A DNA stretch of 64,000 nt from Alphaproteobacteria bacterium (GTDB lineage Bacteria > Pseudomonadota > Alphaproteobacteria > SHVP01): assembly GCA_040216735.1 (NCBI GenBank), contig JAVJOO010000004.1:247396-311395 (forward strand), written 5' to 3'. Shown piece after piece: positions 44,849-53,422 of this stretch. The notes beneath the pieces are model-generated. The model had not been told where the DNA came from. It was given only the letters and a program-made list of their open reading frames with translations, and did no database searches. Numbering within the stretch: position 1 is the first letter of the stretch; every line of letters starts with the position of its first letter. The position numbers and the translations under genes were made by a program.

Positions 44849-45535
44849 ATGTTTGGCGACATCAACTATTGGCTGGTTTCTACCTTCGTCCTGCCGGTGC
44901 TGCTCGGCATCACGCTGCACGAGGCGGCGCATGGCTGGGTGGCGTGGAAGCTCGGGGACAACACGGCCTACGACAAGGGGCGGGTGTCGTTCAACCCGTT
45001 CCGGCATATCGATCTATTTGGCACGATTGTCCTGCCGGCATTGTTGGTCTTTGCCCGGGCGCCGTTCATTTTTGGCTGGGCCAAGCCGGTCCCGGTGCAC
45101 TTTCGCAATTTGCACAACCCGCGCCGCGACATGGTGCTGGTCGCGGCCGCAGGGCCGTTCGCTAACCTTCTCCTCGCCCTGGGCGCCGGGATATTGCTGC
45201 ATCTGACCGCGTTCTTTCCGCCCGCGGCCGAGGAATGGGTCGACCGGACCCTGCGGAACGGCGTCCTGGTCAATATTCTCCTCGGCGTCTTCAATATGCT
45301 GCCGGTGCCCCCGCTGGATGGCGGTCGGGTCGCGGTGGGGTTGCTGCCAAATGTCCTAGCACGCCCTTTGGCCCGCTTAGAGCGCTACGGCTTTCTCATC
45401 CTATTGGCGGTTTTGCTCGGTTTGCCGCCCCTGTTCGAGGCGATGGGCAGGGATTTCAGCCTGTTCCAAAGTATTATTTTGCCCGTTACCGACACACTAT
45501 ATAATGTGGTCTTCGTCGTTACAGGACATAGATAG
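44849..45535 (+). CDS. Site-2 protease-like M50 membrane metallopeptidase
   Basis: 228 residues, five to six membrane helices. LLGITLHEAAHGW contains the zinc motif HEAAH (residues 24-28), and NMLPVPPLDGGRV gives the third ligand Asp. FGWAKPVPVHFRNLHNP is characteristic of the short M50 (YwhC-like) group that lies before scpA in many bacteria. It overlaps scpA by 32 nt. Confidence 0.93.
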   Translation: MFGDINYWLVSTFVLPVLLGITLHEAAHGWVAWKLGDNTAYDKGRVSFNPFRHIDLFGTIVLPALLVFARAPFIFGWAKPVPVHFRNLHNPRRDMVLVAAAGPFANLLLALGAGILLHLTAFFPPAAEEWVDRTLRNGVLVNILLGVFNMLPVPPLDGGRVAVGLLPNVLARPLARLERYGFLILLAVLLGLPPLFEAMGRDFSLFQSIILPVTDTLYNVVFVVTGHR

Positions 45536-46361
45536 GCTACCATTGCACCCCGCTGACGCATTCGATCAGGGCCTCGACGAGGCCGCCACTGCTGCCGATG
45601 ACCGCCAACCCCTGGTGGTCGATCTCGATGGCTATGAGGGGCCCCTGGACGTCCTTCTGGTCATGGCGCGAGGCCAAAAGGTCGACCTTGCGCGGATATC
45701 GATTCTGCAACTGGCCGAGCAATATCTCGCCTTCATCGAGCATATCCGCGGCGTCAAACTAGAGGTCGCGGCCGACTACTTGGTGATGGCCGCATGGCTG
45801 GCCTACCTCAAATCGCGGCTGTTGTTGCCGCCCGAGGAAAACGGCGACGATGAAATGTCCGGCCCGGAAATGGCCGCGCGGCTCGCCTTTCAACTCCAGC
45901 GGCTGCAAGCCATGCGTGACGTCTCGGCAAAACTGATGGCGCGCGACCGTTTGGGCCGTGACGTCTTCCCCCGTGGTGCCCCCGAAGGGATCCGGGTCAT
46001 CCGCAAATCGGTCTATCAAGTCTCGTTGTTCGAGCTGCTGAAGGCCTACGGTGACTTCAAACTGCGCGGCAAGTCCAACCCGCTGACCATGCGCACCGCC
46101 GTGATCCATACCATCGAAGACGCGGTCCGCCGCCTGGAACGTGTCCTGGGCAAGATGCCAAACTGGACGCGGCTCGAAACCTTCCTGCCGCCGTCCCTGC
46201 GTTCACCGGCGGAGCGACGCTCGGCTGTCGCCGCCACCTTTGCCGCCACGCTGGAGCTCGTGAAGCGCGGCGAACTCAAGCTGCGCCAGGGCGAGGCCTT
46301 CGGCACGATCTATCTGATGGGCAATCCCCCACCGCCGCAAAACGCCAGTCCCAGTGAGTAA
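45504..46361 (+). CDS. scpA: Segregation and condensation protein A
   Basis: 285 residues, kleisin subunit of the SMC condensin complex. N-terminal Smc-binding block VDLDGYEGPLDVLLVMARGQKVDLARISILQLAEQY and C-terminal winged-helix with VKRGELKLRQGEAFGTIYL. The start at 45504 overlaps the protease gene by 32 nt; a TTG at 45543 would avoid the overlap and lose only non-conserved residues. Followed by scpB 9 bp on. Confidence 0.93.
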   Translation: MWSSSLQDIDRLPLHPADAFDQGLDEAATAADDRQPLVVDLDGYEGPLDVLLVMARGQKVDLARISILQLAEQYLAFIEHIRGVKLEVAADYLVMAAWLAYLKSRLLLPPEENGDDEMSGPEMAARLAFQLQRLQAMRDVSAKLMARDRLGRDVFPRGAPEGIRVIRKSVYQVSLFELLKAYGDFKLRGKSNPLTMRTAVIHTIEDAVRRLERVLGKMPNWTRLETFLPPSLRSPAERRSAVAATFAATLELVKRGELKLRQGEAFGTIYLMGNPPPPQNASPSE

Positions 46362-46370
46362 GGTGAGAGT

Positions 46371-47270
46371 ATGAGTGACGACGCCCAGTTGATCCGTATG
46401 GCCGAGGCTTTGTTGTTCGCGGCGGTCGAACCGTTGGATGAGGCAAGTCTGGCGGCGCGGTTGCCCGAAGAGACCGACGTCCCGGCGCTGATGGCGGACC
46501 TCGCCGCGCTCTATGCCGAACGGGGTATCGTCCTGCAGCAGGTGGCCGGGGGTTGGGCGTTCCGGACGGCACCCGATCTCGCCTTCCTCATGGAGCGCGA
46601 AAAGACCGTGCAGCGGCGACTGAGCCGCGCCGCCGTGGAAACCCTGTCGATCATCGCCTATCACCAGCCGATCACCCGTGCCGAAATCGAAGAAGTGCGC
46701 GGAGTTTCCCTCAGCAAGGGGACCCTGGATGTTCTGATGGAGTCGGGCTGGGTGCGGTTGCGGGGGCGTAAGCAGACGCCGGGGCGCCCGCTGACCTATG
46801 GGACGACCCAGGACTTCCTCGAGCACTTCGGTTTGCAGGATGTCCAAGATTTGCCGGGGATCGAGGAACTGAAGGCCGCCGGCCTGTTGAGCGCCGAACC
46901 GCCCGCGGACCTGGTCCGCGACGCCGAAGCACAAGCCGCCGCGAGCCGCGGGGAGAAGCCGGAGACCGACGACGACGACGAGGGCGATTTCGACCCCGAC
47001 GTCGAGGTTGAGGCGAGCGCGGACGAGGCCGCCGACGAAGAAGCAACCGAAGCGGATGACGCCGACGCCGGGGATGACGCGCGCTCTGCGGACAGCGCCA
47101 CGGCATCGGTCGATGAACCGGCGGAAAACCGACCCTCCAAGGCGAGCGCCCGCGCCCTGGAAGACGACGAGTCCGACACCGGTCGGGCGCAGGTCCGTCC
47201 GCTCGCGGCGAGCGCTGAACCGTCCTTCGAGACCGTAACGGTCTTGGCCAAGGGGCGCGAGGAGGACTAA
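46371..47270 (+). CDS. scpB: Segregation and condensation protein B
   Basis: 299 residues. The two winged-helix domains (about 1-185) with RAAVETLSIIAYHQPITRAEIEEVRGVS and RGRKQTPGRPLTYGTT identify ScpB, partner of ScpA and SMC in chromosome organisation. A C-terminal tail of about 100 residues is very acidic (runs of D/E and Ala) and likely disordered, an extension beyond the usual length. GGTGAG precedes the start. Confidence 0.93.
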   Translation: MSDDAQLIRMAEALLFAAVEPLDEASLAARLPEETDVPALMADLAALYAERGIVLQQVAGGWAFRTAPDLAFLMEREKTVQRRLSRAAVETLSIIAYHQPITRAEIEEVRGVSLSKGTLDVLMESGWVRLRGRKQTPGRPLTYGTTQDFLEHFGLQDVQDLPGIEELKAAGLLSAEPPADLVRDAEAQAAASRGEKPETDDDDEGDFDPDVEVEASADEAADEEATEADDADAGDDARSADSATASVDEPAENRPSKASARALEDDESDTGRAQVRPLAASAEPSFETVTVLAKGREED

Positions 47271-47347
47271 CAGGCCCTGGCCCGTATCGGCCTCGCAGGC
47301 CCGCGCCAGCGCCCGCGTTAAGCGCCCGTTAATCATGTTGGTCGATA

Positions 47348-47370
47348 GTTGCATAACGATTTTGTGCAAC
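47348..47370. promoter_or_regulatory. Inverted repeat upstream of the carbohydrate cassette
   Basis: GTTGCA (47348-47353), 11 bp, TGCAAC (47365-47370), 14 bp before the first start codon. Could be an operator or an RNA hairpin in the leader; nothing else supports a choice. Confidence 0.3.
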
Positions 47371-47383
47371 AGGTCGCCCAACG

Positions 47384-48250
47384 ATGAGTGTTCAGTCAGC
47401 CCCGGCCGCTCCACGTGCCTCTGAGGAACCGGTGCAATGCGCGCGCTCGGGCGATTTTCTGGACCCCGCCGACGCCGCCCTCGGCGCGCGGTTTCTCCGC
47501 GACGGCTACGTCATCCAATCGGTGGAGGACAACTCGCTGCTGGAGCGTATTCAGGCTGCGGTGACGATGCAGGCCGCACGTCACCTCGGCCTCGCCGAAC
47601 CTGGTCCGGCGGCCGCTTTTCTCAATGGAATCCACGAACAAGTCAGTGTCGGCGATCTCAATGCGCTGCGCCTCGCCGTCCACAATGGGGTAAACGCGTG
47701 CCCCTGGTTGCGCGAAGCCTATTTCGGGCTGGCGCGCCGCAGTATCGAGGCCCTGGTCGGCAACGAGTTGGCGATGCAGCGCCGGGTCAATTTGTCGATC
47801 CAACTGCCTGCCGACGATTCCTCGCTCTTGCCAGTTCATGCTGACGTTTGGAGCGGCGATTCGCCCTTTGAAATCGTTGTCTGGCTGCCCTTGGTCGACT
47901 GCTACCGGACAAAATCCATGTATCTGTTGCCGCCGGGGCCAGACCGGGCGATGACCGCGCGCTTGCACGAATTCGCCGACCGGAGCGCCGAGGATCTGTT
48001 TCGGGCGATCGAACCCGACGTCGAGTGGATCGATATTCGATTCGGCGAGGTCTTGCTATTCGCCCAGTCGCTGATGCACGGCAACCGAATCAACGCCGAG
48101 GCGGAATCCCGCTGGTCGATGAACTGCCGCTTCAAGAGTTTGTTTTCCCCCTACGCGGACAAGCGCCTAGGAGAGTTCTTCGAGCCGATTACGCTGCGCC
48201 CCGCGACTCGGATCGGCATGGACTACCAACTGCCGGGCGGGTTCGCATGA
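47384..48250 (+). CDS. Sporadic carbohydrate cluster 2OG-Fe(II) oxygenase
   Basis: 288 residues, phytanoyl-dioxygenase-like fold. Candidate iron ligands are LPVHADVWSG (HxD) and the distal His in QSLMHGNRI; SRWSMNCRFKSLF has the Arg expected to bind 2-oxoglutarate. This sequence resembles the oxygenase named for the 'sporadic carbohydrate cluster', seen in scattered surface-sugar loci. It probably hydroxylates a sugar or sugar-linked intermediate. The downstream gene begins in an ATGA overlap. Confidence 0.8.
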   Translation: MSVQSAPAAPRASEEPVQCARSGDFLDPADAALGARFLRDGYVIQSVEDNSLLERIQAAVTMQAARHLGLAEPGPAAAFLNGIHEQVSVGDLNALRLAVHNGVNACPWLREAYFGLARRSIEALVGNELAMQRRVNLSIQLPADDSSLLPVHADVWSGDSPFEIVVWLPLVDCYRTKSMYLLPPGPDRAMTARLHEFADRSAEDLFRAIEPDVEWIDIRFGEVLLFAQSLMHGNRINAEAESRWSMNCRFKSLFSPYADKRLGEFFEPITLRPATRIGMDYQLPGGFA

Positions 48251-48657
48251 CGGCGATGGTGGGCGGCTACCGGGGCTATATCGGCTCGCGGCCGGTGCGC
48301 GGGGAACGCACGCCGCAACAGGTCCAGAACCTCGTGATTCGCGACTACGCCCAGCGCGGCGGCCTCGCGTTCAAACTTTCGGCGACGGAATACGCCATGC
48401 CCGGCTGCTACATGATGCTGAATGCGGTGATGGAAGAGCTGCCGACCCTGGACGGGATCATTCTGTTTTCGATGTTCATGTTGCCCAGCGACGAGACCAA
48501 GCGCCGGCGCATCTACGATCAGGTGTTGGCCCAGGGGCGCGAGCTCCATGCGGCGTTGGAGAACCTAACGCTGCGGTCGGCGGACGACATTGGCCGGTTC
48601 GAGGATATTCTGCGGGTCGACGCCGTCGCCCCCACCGAAATGGCACGGGCAGGCTAA
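48247..48657 (+). CDS. Sporadic carbohydrate cluster protein, LIC12192 family
   Basis: 136 residues from an ATG in a 4-nt overlap with the oxygenase. GYRGYIGSRPVRGERTPQQVQN followed by VIRDYAQR and FSATEYAMPGCYMML-like blocks is the LIC12192-family pattern, named after a Leptospira gene that always sits in such clusters. Small soluble protein; function unknown, proposed to work with the neighbouring oxygenase. One-base overlap (TAATG) with the methyltransferase. Confidence 0.8.
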   Translation: MTAMVGGYRGYIGSRPVRGERTPQQVQNLVIRDYAQRGGLAFKLSATEYAMPGCYMMLNAVMEELPTLDGIILFSMFMLPSDETKRRRIYDQVLAQGRELHAALENLTLRSADDIGRFEDILRVDAVAPTEMARAG

Positions 48658-49322
48658 TGGCCTACGTCGACTTCGTCGGACGATTGCACACCGCGACAAA
48701 ACGCGACTACGTGCAGCGCGTCGTCGAACATGACAAGGCCGCCTGCGCCGAAGTAGCGTGCCGGTTCGACAAAGACTACTGGGATGGCGACCGCCGCTAC
48801 GGCTTCGGTGGGTACCGCTATGACGGTCGCTGGCGGCCGGTCGCGGAGGCGATGATCGCCCACTACGGTCTCAAGGCGGGGGCGCGGATCCTCGATGTCG
48901 GTTGCGGCAAGGGGTTCCTACTCTACGAATTCGCCCAGCTACTTCCCGGCGCGACCGTCGCGGGGATCGACATTTCGGACTATGCCGTGGCACACGCAAA
49001 AGAAGAGGTCCAAGCGGCGCTGACGGTCGGCTCGATCGCCGACCCGCTGCCCTATGGCAGCTCATCTTTTGACTTAGTTTATTCCATTAATACACTGCAT
49101 AACCTATATAATTTCGAGCTCTATACGGCCCTAAAGGAGATCGAGCGGGTCGCGCGCGGGGCCGCGCATGTGACCATCGAGTCCTACCGCGATGAGAAAG
49201 AGAAGGCGAATCTTCTCTACTGGCAGTTGACCTGCCGCGCCTTCATGAAACCGGCCGAGTGGGAGTGGGCCTTCGGCCAGGCCGGGTATTCCGGCGACTA
49301 CGGTTGCATCTACTTCTCCTAA
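48657..49322 (+). CDS. Class I SAM methyltransferase of the carbohydrate cassette
   Basis: 221 residues. RRYGFGGYRYDGRW before motif I (ILDVGCGKGFLLYE) is a signature of methyltransferases found in surface-polysaccharide and flagellin-glycan clusters. GIDISDYAVA is motif II, and the post-motif region FDLVYSINTLHNL is AT-richer than the neighbourhood (about 49066-49120). Third gene of the cassette; TAATG overlap upstream. Confidence 0.88.
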   Translation: MAYVDFVGRLHTATKRDYVQRVVEHDKAACAEVACRFDKDYWDGDRRYGFGGYRYDGRWRPVAEAMIAHYGLKAGARILDVGCGKGFLLYEFAQLLPGATVAGIDISDYAVAHAKEEVQAALTVGSIADPLPYGSSSFDLVYSINTLHNLYNFELYTALKEIERVARGAAHVTIESYRDEKEKANLLYWQLTCRAFMKPAEWEWAFGQAGYSGDYGCIYFS

Positions 49323-49341
49323 CATCGGGAAAAACCGCGTC

Positions 49342-50031
49342 ATGACCGCCAAAACCCGTGAACCGCAGTACCAGGCTGCACTCGACATCGCCAATGACGA
49401 CGGGGTAACGCGGCTTGGCCTGATGACCAACCAGGTTTGGCACGACGATCCCCGCCGGTTGGCGATTCTTCTCGCCCGCTACAAGTTCGTGGCCAAGATG
49501 TTGAGTGGCGCCCAAAACGTGCTGGAAGTCGGATGTGCCGATGCCTTTGGAACCCGTCTTGTGCAGCAGGAAGTCGAATGGGTCACGGCTCTAGATTTCG
49601 ATCCTATTTTCGTTGCCGACGCCGAAGAGCGCATGGCCCCGGCGTGGCCGATGTCGACGGCGATTCACGACATGCTCACTGGCCCGTACCCGCCGGGACA
49701 GGCGCATCGCTTTGACGGCGCTTACACCTTGGATGTGATCGAACACATCGATCCGGCGAACGAAGAAGCTTTCGTGGTCAATCTCGCGGAGTCGCTGACC
49801 GACTCCGGCGTCCTGATCGTCGGATCGCCAAGTTTGGCCTCGCAGGCCTACGCCAGTCCGGCGAGCAAGGCCGGACATATAAATTGCAAGACCGCACCCG
49901 AATTGAAGGACCTTCTGAGCGCTCACTTCAGCAACGTGTTCATTTTTTCGATGAACGACGAGGTCGTGCACACCGGTTTCTATCAGATGGCGCACTATTA
50001 CTTCGCGCTGTGTTGCGGCCCAAAGAGATGA
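49342..50031 (+). CDS. Class I SAM methyltransferase, second in the cassette
   Basis: 229 residues. Motif I VLEVGCADAFGTRLVQ, then VTALDFDPIFV and FDGAYTLDVIEHIDPANEE, a UbiG-like pattern. Different from the methyltransferase just upstream, so two separate methylations are possible. Its TGA overlaps the start of the next gene (ATGA). Confidence 0.88.
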   Translation: MTAKTREPQYQAALDIANDDGVTRLGLMTNQVWHDDPRRLAILLARYKFVAKMLSGAQNVLEVGCADAFGTRLVQQEVEWVTALDFDPIFVADAEERMAPAWPMSTAIHDMLTGPYPPGQAHRFDGAYTLDVIEHIDPANEEAFVVNLAESLTDSGVLIVGSPSLASQAYASPASKAGHINCKTAPELKDLLSAHFSNVFIFSMNDEVVHTGFYQMAHYYFALCCGPKR

Positions 50032-50891
50032 TGTGGCCAAACAGGTTGCTTGTTGTCGGCGCCGATGGGGCGTTGGGGCAAGCCGCCTGTGCCCATTTTG
50101 CGTCGCAGGGCGTCACCGTCATAGGCACCAGCCGCCGGCGCGACAGCAATCACCACTTCCTCGATCTGTCGATCCCGGCAAGCTGGGAGGTGTTGCCCGA
50201 GGTCGACGCGGTCCTGATCTGCGCCGGGGTGACCTCGATCCTCGACTGCGCCCAAGACCCGGCCCGCGCGATGCAAGTCAATGTCAGGGGGACCATCGGG
50301 CTCGCCTGGAAAATGGCGGGGCAGGGGGCCTATGTCCTCTACCTGTCCAGCAACCAAGTGTTCGACGGCGCTATTGCCCGTCGCGACCGCGCCAGCAGTC
50401 CCTGCCCGGTGTCGGAGTACGGACGGCATAAAGCGCTTGCCGAGGCCGGCATGCGCCACCTAATCGACCGCGGATCGGGGGCGGTTTTGCGGCTAACCAA
50501 GGTTATGACCCCCAGGGCAGCAATTGTGCAAAGCTGGCGGAACGATTTGAAGGCCGGCAAGCGGATCGGACCGTTCAGCAATCTCCCGCTTGCACCGATC
50601 TCGGTGGATTTCGCGCTCGAAACGATCGAGGTCGTCCTTTCGGATCGGCTATCGGGGGTATTCCATGCCTCGTCCCAAGAGGACTCGAGCTATTTGTCGC
50701 TGGCTCACGTTGTCGCCGAGCACGAAGGTGCGGACCCGCGTCTGATCCATCCGGTCGAAGCAACGCCCGGTTCAATCGGGTTCGACGCGCTCCCGCGTTT
50801 CTCCAGCCTCGATATGCAGGTGGAGATCGACGAATTCGATCTGCAACCGCCCAGCGCCAAGGACGTTTTTCGGAGCGTCTTGGCGGCCTAA
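50028..50891 (+). CDS. RmlD-like NAD(P)-binding sugar-nucleotide protein
   Basis: 287 residues. Rossmann motif LLVVGADGALGQAA, AVLICAGVTS, YLSSNQVFDGA and YGRHKALAEAG (YxxxK) match the dTDP-4-dehydrorhamnose reductase (RmlD) branch of the extended SDRs, so a reductase or epimerase acting on a nucleotide sugar is likely. Two adjacent ATGs (50028, 50031); 50028 gives the 4-nt overlap with the methyltransferase. Last gene of the cassette. Confidence 0.85.
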   Translation: MMWPNRLLVVGADGALGQAACAHFASQGVTVIGTSRRRDSNHHFLDLSIPASWEVLPEVDAVLICAGVTSILDCAQDPARAMQVNVRGTIGLAWKMAGQGAYVLYLSSNQVFDGAIARRDRASSPCPVSEYGRHKALAEAGMRHLIDRGSGAVLRLTKVMTPRAAIVQSWRNDLKAGKRIGPFSNLPLAPISVDFALETIEVVLSDRLSGVFHASSQEDSSYLSLAHVVAEHEGADPRLIHPVEATPGSIGFDALPRFSSLDMQVEIDEFDLQPPSAKDVFRSVLAA

Positions 50892-50954
50892 CCGCGCGGG
50901 TGTCGTTTTTCGCGGCGAATGCTAGGCTGTTGCCTTAGCGAGGCCGAGGGGACG

Positions 50955-51650
50955 ATGACGATCAAGATCTACCAGGGGCAATTGGACATCGTGCTGCCCG
51001 ACGGTTCGCGGCACGACTATGAGCGCTTCATCATCACGCGGAACCCCGACGGCAGCCGCACGATGCGGACCGTCACCAAATCGCCGAAGGGCGACCTGCT
51101 GCGCGATGTGAACCAAATGGTCGGCGCGGACTGGCGCCCTATCGAGGCTATGGGCCGGCTCTTTTTCAAAGGCGAAGCCCAGGGCACTGTGTTGCGCCGG
51201 GTCGTTGGCGACAAGCTGCACTCTTGGGTGTGGACCCAGACCGGCGAGATGGATCACGCGACGTTTCCGGCACCGCCGCACATGACGCTCGGCTTTCATC
51301 CGGTCATGCACGAGGCGTGGAAAATGTGCTTCATCGATCGAAGCCACACCACGCCTCAACCCGTCTATATCCATACGGTGTCCCACACCTGGAACGGCAA
51401 GTCGTTGACCCACGGCGGTCATACCGAAAACACCGCCGAGTACGTGAAGGAGGAGGTTCGCACGACCCGGGCTGGCAACTTCCCGAGTTCGGAATTCATC
51501 TGGCATACCCAATTCGGTTTCGGCCTTCGCATCTGGACGACGGGTCCCGACATGATTCTGACTCGCGTCGAGGTCGAAGGAAGCCCGGAGAGAGACGGAA
51601 CCTACTATGATCTGGCCACACTTACGGAAACGGTCGTCGAGGCGTCTTGA
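50955..51650 (+). CDS. Conserved protein of unknown function (family shared with 31081-31806)
   Basis: 231 residues from the ATG at 50955, preceded by GAGGGGACG. Soluble and beta-rich, with many Trp and His. Its layout (YERFIITRNPDG, ADWRPIEAMG, GNFPSSEFIW, GLRIWTTG) parallels the protein encoded at 31081-31806. It is followed at 36 bp by the nitrilase gene and preceded at 63 bp by the carbohydrate cassette, so it could belong to either unit. Confidence 0.75.
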   Translation: MTIKIYQGQLDIVLPDGSRHDYERFIITRNPDGSRTMRTVTKSPKGDLLRDVNQMVGADWRPIEAMGRLFFKGEAQGTVLRRVVGDKLHSWVWTQTGEMDHATFPAPPHMTLGFHPVMHEAWKMCFIDRSHTTPQPVYIHTVSHTWNGKSLTHGGHTENTAEYVKEEVRTTRAGNFPSSEFIWHTQFGFGLRIWTTGPDMILTRVEVEGSPERDGTYYDLATLTETVVEAS

Positions 51651-51686
51651 GCGCCCTGTGTTGTAAATGAACGGGAAGGAACGCAA

Positions 51687-53393
51687 ATGAGGGTAGCGGT
51701 AGCGCAGTTCGAGGTAACGGACGATGTCGACGCGAATTTGCAGACGTGCTTGCGGATGATCGATAAGGCGCAAGCCGACTGCGACCCGGATCTCATCGTT
51801 TTGCCGGAATACTGCAACCACCCGCCGCTCTACCGCGATTCCGAGCATTGCTATGAGGTTGCCGAGCAAACGGACGGTGCGTTCCTCAAAGCGATCGCCG
51901 ACAAGGCCAAGGAACTGCAATGCCTGATCCAAGTCAACGTAACGGTGCGCCATCGAAATAACGCCGTGCGCAACACCAATCACATGTTTGGACCGGAGGG
52001 GGGCAAGCTAGGCGAATCGAGCAAGAGTTTCCTGATTGCGGGAGAAAACTTCTTCTTCGAGAAGCCCGACGAACCGGCGGATATCATGGAAACGCCGTTC
52101 GGCAAGATCGGCATGTATTCCTGCATGGACGGCGTTTCAATGGAAGTGGCGCGCGGTCTTTCGCTGCGCGGTGCGCAGCTCTTGTCCAACAGTTTGTGTT
52201 CCTTTGCGCCGGACGAGGATTGGTTGCACCTGCCGGTCCGGGCGGCCGAAAACAAGGTCTACGTTGCCGCGGCAAATAAAGTCGGGCGGTTGGTTCCCGA
52301 AGCGCTGGTTCCTGCCCTTGCCGGCGACCGCGATCCGCAGGATGCGCGCGAGATGATGGGGGGTGGGGCAAGCCAAATCGTGGCGCCCGACGGGACCGTG
52401 CTGGCCCGTGCCCCGGTCGAGACCGAAGCTGTCGTCTGGGCCGATATCGATTTGGGCGTCGCCACAAAAAAGGGACGACCGGACGGTTCGGATATCTTCG
52501 CTGACCGCCGTCCCGAGCTCTACGGGGCGATCGCGTCCGAACCAACACCGCATCGCGAGATTACCGGTGTGGAGACGCTGCTGGCCGGGGTCGTTAACGG
52601 CGCGCGGGACGATGTCCTTGCATCGGTGAAGGAGGCGGTGGGGCGCGGCGTCGAGTTTTTGACTCTCCCCGAACTTGCCTTCCTCCCCAACGGCAAGGTC
52701 GGCGACGCATCGAAGGCAGCGGCGGTCTGTCGTGACGGAATCTCGGCGGTTGGTAAGATTTTGTCGGCGGCGAAGCAGGATTGTCTTGTGGCGGCGTCGG
52801 TCGTGTATGCCGAAGGCGACAAGTTCACCCACCGGGGGGTTCTGATCGGCCGCGAGGGCGTCGTGTTCCACCAGGACGCGGTGCACACCTGCGGGCGCCA
52901 TCCTTGGGTGACAGCCTTTGCCGATGGTTTCGATACGATCGATTTGCCCCAGGGCCGAGTCGGTCTCGTGGTCGGCGGCGACGCGGCGATCGTTGAATCG
53001 TTCCGGCTGCTCGCGCTAAAGGATGCCGCTATCGTCGGGGTGCCGACGCGGGTGTTGGAACGCTGGGAGATCGATACCGGTCTGCTCGAACGCGCCGCGG
53101 AAAACCGGCTCAGTTTGGTCGTCGCGACGGAACCCTCGCGCGAGGGAACTAGCCTGATTGTCACCCTGGACAAGGACTTTACCCAAGGCACCCAACGCGC
53201 CGACGGTCAGCGTCGTGCGAGAACCCTGAGCTGGCCGATTGCCGCCTATGCGGATCGGGATGCGCAGGTGATGACTGCGCCGATCTATCCGACGGCGTCG
53301 GCGAATCGGTTCTGTTTCTTTGCGACCGACCTTGTGGACGGGCGTCCTTGGCATCTTGCGGGCGCGATCGCCGACGCCAATCCAGGAAACTAA
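51687..53393 (+). CDS. Two-domain carbon-nitrogen hydrolase, second domain degenerate
   Basis: 568 residues. Residues 1-280 form a nitrilase domain with a full triad: E41 in LPEYCN, K113 in GESSKSFL, C146 in MYSCMDG. Residues about 292-560 repeat the fold (TLPELAFLP supplies E329), but the Lys position reads HQDAVH and the Cys position reads VVGGDAA near 430, so the second half looks catalytically dead. Acts on a C-N bond of unknown substrate (amide, nitrile or carbamoyl). GGAAGGAA precedes the ATG. Confidence 0.85.
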   Translation: MRVAVAQFEVTDDVDANLQTCLRMIDKAQADCDPDLIVLPEYCNHPPLYRDSEHCYEVAEQTDGAFLKAIADKAKELQCLIQVNVTVRHRNNAVRNTNHMFGPEGGKLGESSKSFLIAGENFFFEKPDEPADIMETPFGKIGMYSCMDGVSMEVARGLSLRGAQLLSNSLCSFAPDEDWLHLPVRAAENKVYVAAANKVGRLVPEALVPALAGDRDPQDAREMMGGGASQIVAPDGTVLARAPVETEAVVWADIDLGVATKKGRPDGSDIFADRRPELYGAIASEPTPHREITGVETLLAGVVNGARDDVLASVKEAVGRGVEFLTLPELAFLPNGKVGDASKAAAVCRDGISAVGKILSAAKQDCLVAASVVYAEGDKFTHRGVLIGREGVVFHQDAVHTCGRHPWVTAFADGFDTIDLPQGRVGLVVGGDAAIVESFRLLALKDAAIVGVPTRVLERWEIDTGLLERAAENRLSLVVATEPSREGTSLIVTLDKDFTQGTQRADGQRRARTLSWPIAAYADRDAQVMTAPIYPTASANRFCFFATDLVDGRPWHLAGAIADANPGN

Positions 53394-53422
53394 CTCGGCG
53401 TCTGCAAGCAGAAAAAGTCCGG

